Shown here: positions 58,369-64,000 of the stretch, one piece after another
Layout of the letters: each line of letters opens with the position of its first letter
How positions within the stretch are numbered: the stretch's first letter is position 1
Origin: Mangifera indica
Taxonomy: Eukaryota > Streptophyta > Magnoliopsida > Sapindales > Anacardiaceae
Length of the DNA: 64,000 bases
Assembly (NCBI RefSeq): GCF_011075055.1
Contig: NC_058147.1
Coordinates: 14,694,001-14,758,000, forward strand
Direction of reading: 5' to 3'
Notes under the pieces: generated by a model
Told to the model about the DNA's origin: nothing
Seen by the model: only the letters and a program-made list of their open reading frames with translations
Databases searched by the model: none
Position numbers and translations under genes: made by a program

Positions 58369-61236
58369 ATGAGCCCAGAGAACATCAAAGAAATCGTACC
58401 TCCAATGTACGATGTTAACGCTAAATGGGATGCGTGTATTGATCTCACCGTTCGTCGATTCGTTTACTCTTCCCTCTCCGGAGCTTTCTGTGGTCTCCTT
58501 TTCTTTCGTCAGTCTCTTTTCTTTTATTTCGATTCTTCTTTTTTTTTGTTATTTTTATGAATTTTTTTAATTATTGATCAACATGAATCAATTTATTTTC
58601 ATTGAATCTGAAACGTTTTATTGATTCTCACTGCCACTGTAAGAAAAAAAATTAAATTAAATACAAGGGCAGCAACTTGCTCAATTCGTATAACGGATTT
58701 CTTCTTTAATCTCCTTTTCCTTTGAATTTCTTGTTGGCTGCATCTTCATTTTTCCATATGTTTTAATCAAACAATAAGCTACACTGATAAGTGACATATA
58801 TTGGGAAATAAGCTTATTGCTACATAAAGAAAAGTGTGTATACATTAATGCATTTTTCGCCACACTGAATCAAAAGAATTTAGAACTCATAATGAAGTTT
58901 TTTTAGGTTTCAGTTTACTGGATACTTTGGCCCTGGCATTGGAAAAGAAAGTCCAGTCTTAAGCATCTGTTTTTAAGTAGATAGTTTTGCCCTTCCCAAA
59001 TGAATAAATTTTGATTGATCATGGATTTTTTCCAGGGAGTCCTGTTACTCGTTGGGCATCTGTGGCTTTTGGTGCTGGAGTGGGCATTGGATCTGCATAC
59101 ACCGACTGTTCTCATCTTTTTTATGGATCACCTGCGACATTAGCATCTCATAAGCTCTCAGATACTCCTCAGGTTGGTCTTACAATTACATATTTAGGTA
59201 TATTTCTGTCTGTACAAAATGGGTTATGAACTTGTTTTCTCTGTAGATTTTTTTTTTTTATGAGTTATATATTTTTTGGCTTCATCTCTCTCTCTTTATG
59301 TCACACACTCACATTCAGACAAATCTTTGCATTATGTAATTATGAAATGATACTAATTCTAAGCATTTTTTATGCTTCCTTAAGGTTGTATGCTTCATGA
59401 TTTGCACATTAATTTGGCCCAATGTGTATCCATCCTAGAGTTGCCGTTCTCTACATGGCTCTACCCACAGTTCATTATCTCTTCTTTCTTTAGCCTTTTC
59501 GTTACTCTTAAAATCCAATATTTATAGCAAGCAATGTGGTTGGTGATTTGCGAGATGGTTTTGAAAATTGGGAATTCAAAAACTTTTGAAGTGAAAATCA
59601 CCCAGAAATGGTAACTTGAGCTTTGAGTTGTTGTGAAAGTCAGGGAAGAAGAAAAGGGATAGCAAGAGAACTGAAATATTAACATAAAGTGTTAATTCTT
59701 AAGTCATACTGTTTTTAAAAGTTATAAATCCAAAAATATATAGATATTTATAATCTTTGATAATCCTTATATCAGACTGTCACAAATTTTTACATGATAA
59801 AATATAGATAAATTCAAATTAAATCAATCAAATATCTAATAAGCTAACCTAGGGAGTTGCATATGATGACTTGCTTGCCTCCCTCCATTTTGATCTATAT
59901 TTATTTTTTTTTCTTTACATCATGTCTTTAATCTCGTTATGATATCTCAATATCCACAGAATTAGTTTCAACTGGAACAACTTTCAGTGATTAGTATCCC
60001 TAGTGTTAAGATATGTTGTTTTGTTTGCCATGTATCAGTAACATATTCAATAATAACGATTAGAAAACAAAGCCTGCAGTATGTTTTCAATGTTCACTTA
60101 GGAAGTAGTCCATGCTCACAGGAGTCATTATTCAATTTCTGATGACCACATACTGGTCTGTTAGTTATTGAATTATTAATGTCCAGTAATTTGACTACGA
60201 TATTGTTCTCTATCAATTATTTCATAATTAGGAAATAAAATAATATTGGTAGAAATACAAGCTTGGAATGGGTACATAAAAAAATCTTGATCCTACAGGA
60301 TGGGGAATCCATGGAATATTCTGGGGTTGGGGCAGGATGGGGGAATTTGTGCCTCTAAAACCAAGGCTGGGGCAAGCAAAAGGGTGAATATGCAAAATTC
60401 TGTCCCTAGCCCGCCCTCTTATAAATGTAGAATATATTAAAAATATATATTTTATTTTTTTGAAAAGAAGAATAAGTACTAAATCCAACCTGATACTGGC
60501 GTACATTGCTTACTGATGTTACTCTACACTACTATTTCTCCTCTTAAAATCTTGGCCTAACAAATTTGTCAACTTCCTTGTCTCCTAGTACCGGAAAAGT
60601 TAAAAGAAAGTAAATTTCTCTAGATTTTTATCCCTCTTGCTCAGGGTTTGTTTTCTTAGACTAGTAAGTTCTGTTGTTTGTGTAGGTGATTTTTTCTTGG
60701 CCATTCATGGTTCAAACGTTTTTATATTTATCTGTTTTTCCAGTTCAACACCTTTACTGTTCATGGTTATTTTTAATTTGCAAGTCCATTTTCAAAAAAT
60801 CTTCTTACTTCTTATCCTTTGATTTTATTTTATGTTCCTTTGTGCTTTTTTTTTTAAATAAATTATCAAACCTCGTATTGGTTTTCTTCTTTTATTTTCT
60901 TAGCCTAATTTTAAATTCAAATTTCTTTCTTATAAATTTAATAACCTTTTTCGTTCACCAGGGGGGGATTGTCTTTCCCACCCTGGGAACACCCATCCCC
61001 AGCCCAACTGACAGACCCTTGGGGTTGGCTCCAAGGGTAGAGAAGGATAGAGAAGATTGTGTTTCTTTTTTTCAGGGCAGGGCTAGAGATGCAGACCCCA
61101 GGTCCCAGCCCAAGAAATTTCCAACCCTAATATAAAGTAAATTGTATTGTTTCAGACTGTGATTGTCTTGATCATTTATCAAATTTTTAATAAAGTTAAT
61201 TGGAGTTAGTTTTTTTCGCAGGATGGGCAGGAGTAA
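58369..61236 (+). CDS. MICOS complex subunit MIC10-like protein
   Basis: MIC10 is a small inner-membrane protein that bends mitochondrial cristae junctions. Exons are 58369-58507, 59036-59172 and 61222-61236, with introns of 528 and 2049 bp, all GT...AG and in phase, giving 96 aa. Residues 14-30 hold the family signature ('YDVNAKWDACIDLTVRR'). Two short hydrophobic segments follow, about 31-46 (with G38xxxG42) and about 53-68, joined by a positively charged loop (R47...R52). The second has the glycine motif GAGVGIG at 59-65, used for oligomerisation. The ATG at 58369 is the first in frame. Exon 3 (residues D-G-Q-E) is the least certain part: if it is wrong, translation would read into intron 2 and stop after about 18 further residues at 59229. 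The family assignment is firm. Confidence 0.9.
60255..61130. repeat. two GC-rich blocks in MIC10 intron 2
   Basis: The blocks at 60290-60420 and 60958-61125 are rich in GGGG/CCCC words (GGGGTTGGGGCAGGATGGGG; CATCCCCAGCCC) inside an otherwise AT-rich intron. Parts are related in inverted orientation (CCCTAGCCCGCCC near 60404 against GGGCAGGGCTAGAG near 61073). They may be the ends of a non-autonomous insertion. The 149-codon frame at 60686-61135 spans this region and is not supported as coding. Confidence 0.5.
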
Positions 61237-61440
61237 ATTGATATTTTGAAGTTAAACCCTGTGTTGATTGCATTTGGAATCACATGTTTTCTTCAGTTGA
61301 GAAATGTTGTTGGTTCATTCCCCAGAACAGTTGAGTATGTAGTGCAAACCTCGCTTTTTGTAACAGTTAATCTGATGTACTGCAGAACTTCTTCAGCACA
61401 GTTACCAATTCCAACTTGTACTTTTATTGCCAAGTAAAAA
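61237..61440 (+). other. probable MIC10 3' untranslated region
   Basis: Less AT-rich than the flanks, with no coding signature. The end is uncertain; no canonical AATAAA was identified here. Confidence 0.4.
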
Positions 61441-62595
61441 TTATTAAGGCGATGAAAAAAGAAAATAATAGTTTTAGGTGAAACCCTTGAATTTGCTACA
61501 TCCGTTTTTTGGTTGTTGGAATAAAGAAAATCGTACCATTGTCTTACAAGTTCCTTTCCTGGTGTGAAGATTTGAAATTTTACTTTCATGGAGTGGGATA
61601 ACCATTCCTACCATTCCCAAATTTACAATCGGTGGAAAAATGATAACTTGCCTATTGTGAAGTTTGAAATTCTTAATTACACTGTGAAGTAGAAGCCTGT
61701 GTCATTTTAAACGCATACATATTGGTGACTAGGTGAAGTCATGGAAGAACACTTGACTAGTGCAGGACACAAAACAATTTGAGTTTCTGATAGTTGAATT
61801 TGCAGAATTTGCTTTGCTTTAAACTCTGTAATTAGATAGAAATGCAGGCATTTTTGCCTTTTAGAAAAGACAAATAAATAAGCTAAAAGGAATGGGGGAA
61901 AAAAATAGTAAATCTTATGTAATATGATGCAAGACAAATAAATGAACTCTTCAGAACATGCTTGGTTTAGATAAGAGCTTTATCATCAAAACTGAAAATT
62001 GAAAAATTAGTATAAAGATTGATTAATTAAAATATTACTAGATATAAACTATTATTATGTGTGATAACAATTGATAAATTAATTATTGTGTTTAGTTGGA
62101 TGTAATAAAAAAATAGTAAGATATTATTTTATTTATTTGTCCAAAAGATTATTAGGCGTAATTATTTTAAATAATAAAACTTTATACACAAATAATGATA
62201 TGATATCATGTGATTGATTATTATTTTATCTCTAATTTAAAACTATTTAATCATATGGTAATATATCATTGTTTGTGCACATAACATTGCTCTATTCTAA
62301 AATATTATTCATGCTACTTGTTATGTTAATTGAAAATGAGAGTTTTTTTGTCATAAAAACAATAATAAGTATGAATAAAATTATAACAAAATCAATATTA
62401 TTTTGGTAATATTTTAATACCTAAGGTAAAATTGATAATCAGTTTATATCTTATCTTACTTGTCACATGACTTGACAAACCAAAAAAAGTATTATCTTTG
62501 ATAAAATATAGATAATTGGAGTGATCTTTGATTACTTTGAACCAAAACTCTCCTAAAACTTTCTCCAATGTAATTGAACTTATGTAATGGGCACA
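61441..62595. other. intergenic AT-rich DNA
   Basis: Nothing recognisable beyond strong AT-richness (notably 61970-62420). Confidence 0.5.
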
Positions 62596-64000
62596 TGTAA
62601 CACCCATAGGTATGTTCTAGGGTAAATTAGTCATTGTAACATGATCCGAATCTTTTGGGAGGTTTGACTGCATTGAAATTTCAAAGTCAAAGAAATGTCA
62701 AACCTATGGGACACCTATCCTTATAAGCTGGCAAAGTTGAATTGTGCTCGCGTGACTTTCGTGGTACATATCTTAGGAATGCCTGTCCCATTAATAAGGA
62801 TAGTCATTCTAGGCTTGATCTCCAGCGGCTATTAAACTCTTCATTGCATTCTAATTAGGGTACTGATTCATAACCTTATTTTTTCACTACACAAAGAGAA
62901 GATAGACTATTTGAAAGCATTAGAGAACCCCTGGAGGAGAGGAACGCCATCAGATTCTTGCTACCTGAAGACAAAAGCAACATCAAAGGAGAGGTAGGCA
63001 CATTTTCTTTGCTCTTCATATTTTATGCCATGATTTAGGTGTTATATGATAGTCCTGTGCATAGTATATTTAGGTTGTCATGTTTTGTAAGGGATTGACA
63101 TATGATCTTAAGTAAAAAAACTATTGTAAGGTATTCTGGTTATGCAACTCGTTTTTGATTCATCATATTTTATGTTGATTCTTGTGTATATCGATCCATT
63201 GGTGTGGATTTATTGAATTAACACTTGTAGTTGATTATTAGGATGAAATTGGGTAGTTTGATAGATGAGTCACCATCGAAAATGACATGGTTTTGTAAGT
63301 TACAGTGGCAACGGATGCCTCTCCCTATGTGAGAGGGATGACCATTCCATCGCAATAAGAAGACAAAGTTTCACAACATGTGCAAAGGTAGTTTGGGAAT
63401 TATGCTAAGTTAAAATGCTAGGGCATGTGTAAATTAGGTCAAAGGAGGAACAATCGTCTTTCACTAAAAGGAGGAACAACCGTCCCCCAACCTGGAGCAA
63501 TCATGCCTCATATGTGAAGAGGAATGGTTGTGCCATACCAAAAAGTTAGCACTTGTGTCAAGGGTTTAGGAATGAAATTTTTGCCCTCTGTGTGATGTTT
63601 GGGGATGTGAGAAGCATTTGAACCATCCATTTCGATTAGGTTAAGGGTATGAGGTGTTTGAGACATTTGTTTCTTAGTGTATGGGGTTATAAAAGGCATC
63701 TGGGACACCCATCTTGGTTCTCAATCAAGTGTAAAAGATGTTTGGGATGTCTACTTGACAAGCATCTGAGATGTCCACTTGGTAAGCGTTTAGGACACCA
63801 AATCATATATTCAATGAGATAGTCAGGTTGTCAAGGAACATTCCAAGAACACTCAAATATTTGTGTGCTTACTAAGTGTTGTTGTCACCCCCGCATTTCT
63901 TAGGTAGATGTGCTGGCGAGGCAGGTAAGAAAGCTAACAGATCAATTCATTAATTGCATGGCCATAATAGTAAACGATTACTTTATTGGATTCTATGTTA
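62596..64000 (+). mobile_element. gypsy-type LTR, start of an element running off the window
   Basis: TGTAACACCCATAGG is the typical start of plant gypsy LTRs, as in gypsy B. An LTR-like leader (about 62880-63000) contains repeated GGAG/GAGAGG words and recurrent phrases (GGAGGAACAA, GGGATGACC). No coding sequence appears before the window ends, and no LTR end was identified. Confidence 0.6.

Noticed and set aside
60686..61135. 149-codon plus-strand frame
   Set aside because: Lies within MIC10 intron 2 and crosses a GC-rich repeat block. Its composition (F/L/S-rich, then repeat-derived) does not look like a protein.
62883..62993. Possible first exon ending in GAG|GTAGGC
   Set aside because: No protein family match; it lies in a gypsy-type LTR, where leader sequence with a splice-like site can occur by chance.

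Overview
This window looks like nuclear DNA from a flowering plant, probably a eudicot. It is AT-rich, genes are split by GT...AG introns, two plant genes are readable, and most of the rest is layers of decayed plant LTR retrotransposons, one LINE and one hAT transposon. I saw no bacterial-style operons, CRISPR arrays, rRNA or organelle DNA. No clear tRNA gene was noticed, but I could not scan for tRNAs exhaustively.

Two genes look intact. On the minus strand, 27372-29219 encodes a patellin (CRAL-TRIO-N, SEC14 and GOLD regions, 502 aa, four exons). On the plus strand, 58369-61236 encodes a small MIC10-like subunit of the mitochondrial MICOS complex (96 aa, three exons). The last MIC10 exon codes for only four residues and lies behind a 2-kb intron. 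A third host-gene trace is a proline--tRNA ligase pseudogene of two exons (13464-14211, minus), hemmed in by a copia LTR and a hAT element.

Layout: 1-2330 copia relic (+); 3543-5576 short LTR element with both LTRs, PBS, PPT and near-matching target duplications (+); 7090-11455 gypsy relic A (-); 11456-13373 copia 3' end with a 1.8-kb LTR (+); 13464-14211 proline--tRNA ligase fragment (-); about 14300-19184 hAT element (-); 19185-24900 copia (+); 25170-26900 second copia type (+); 27372-29219 patellin (-); 30710-33440 LTR, PBS and leader of another copia-like element (+); 33440-34545 LTR scraps; 34785-38072 copia 3' half (-); 38073-46310 gypsy B (+); 46311-48797 gypsy C (-); 48798-50635 copia 5' LTR and leader (+); 50611-56310 LINE (-) holding a solo LTR with a perfect target duplication at 51526-53207; 56316-56620 LTR scrap (-); 58369-61236 MIC10 (+); 62596-64000 start of another gypsy-type LTR (+).

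The transposon ORFs are broken by stops and frameshifts, so the autonomous machinery appears dead. The best observations are the order of nested insertions, the trapped proline--tRNA ligase exons, the repeated 1.8-kb copia LTR family, and inverted LTR ends that could form double-stranded RNA. I found no convincing new biological system.
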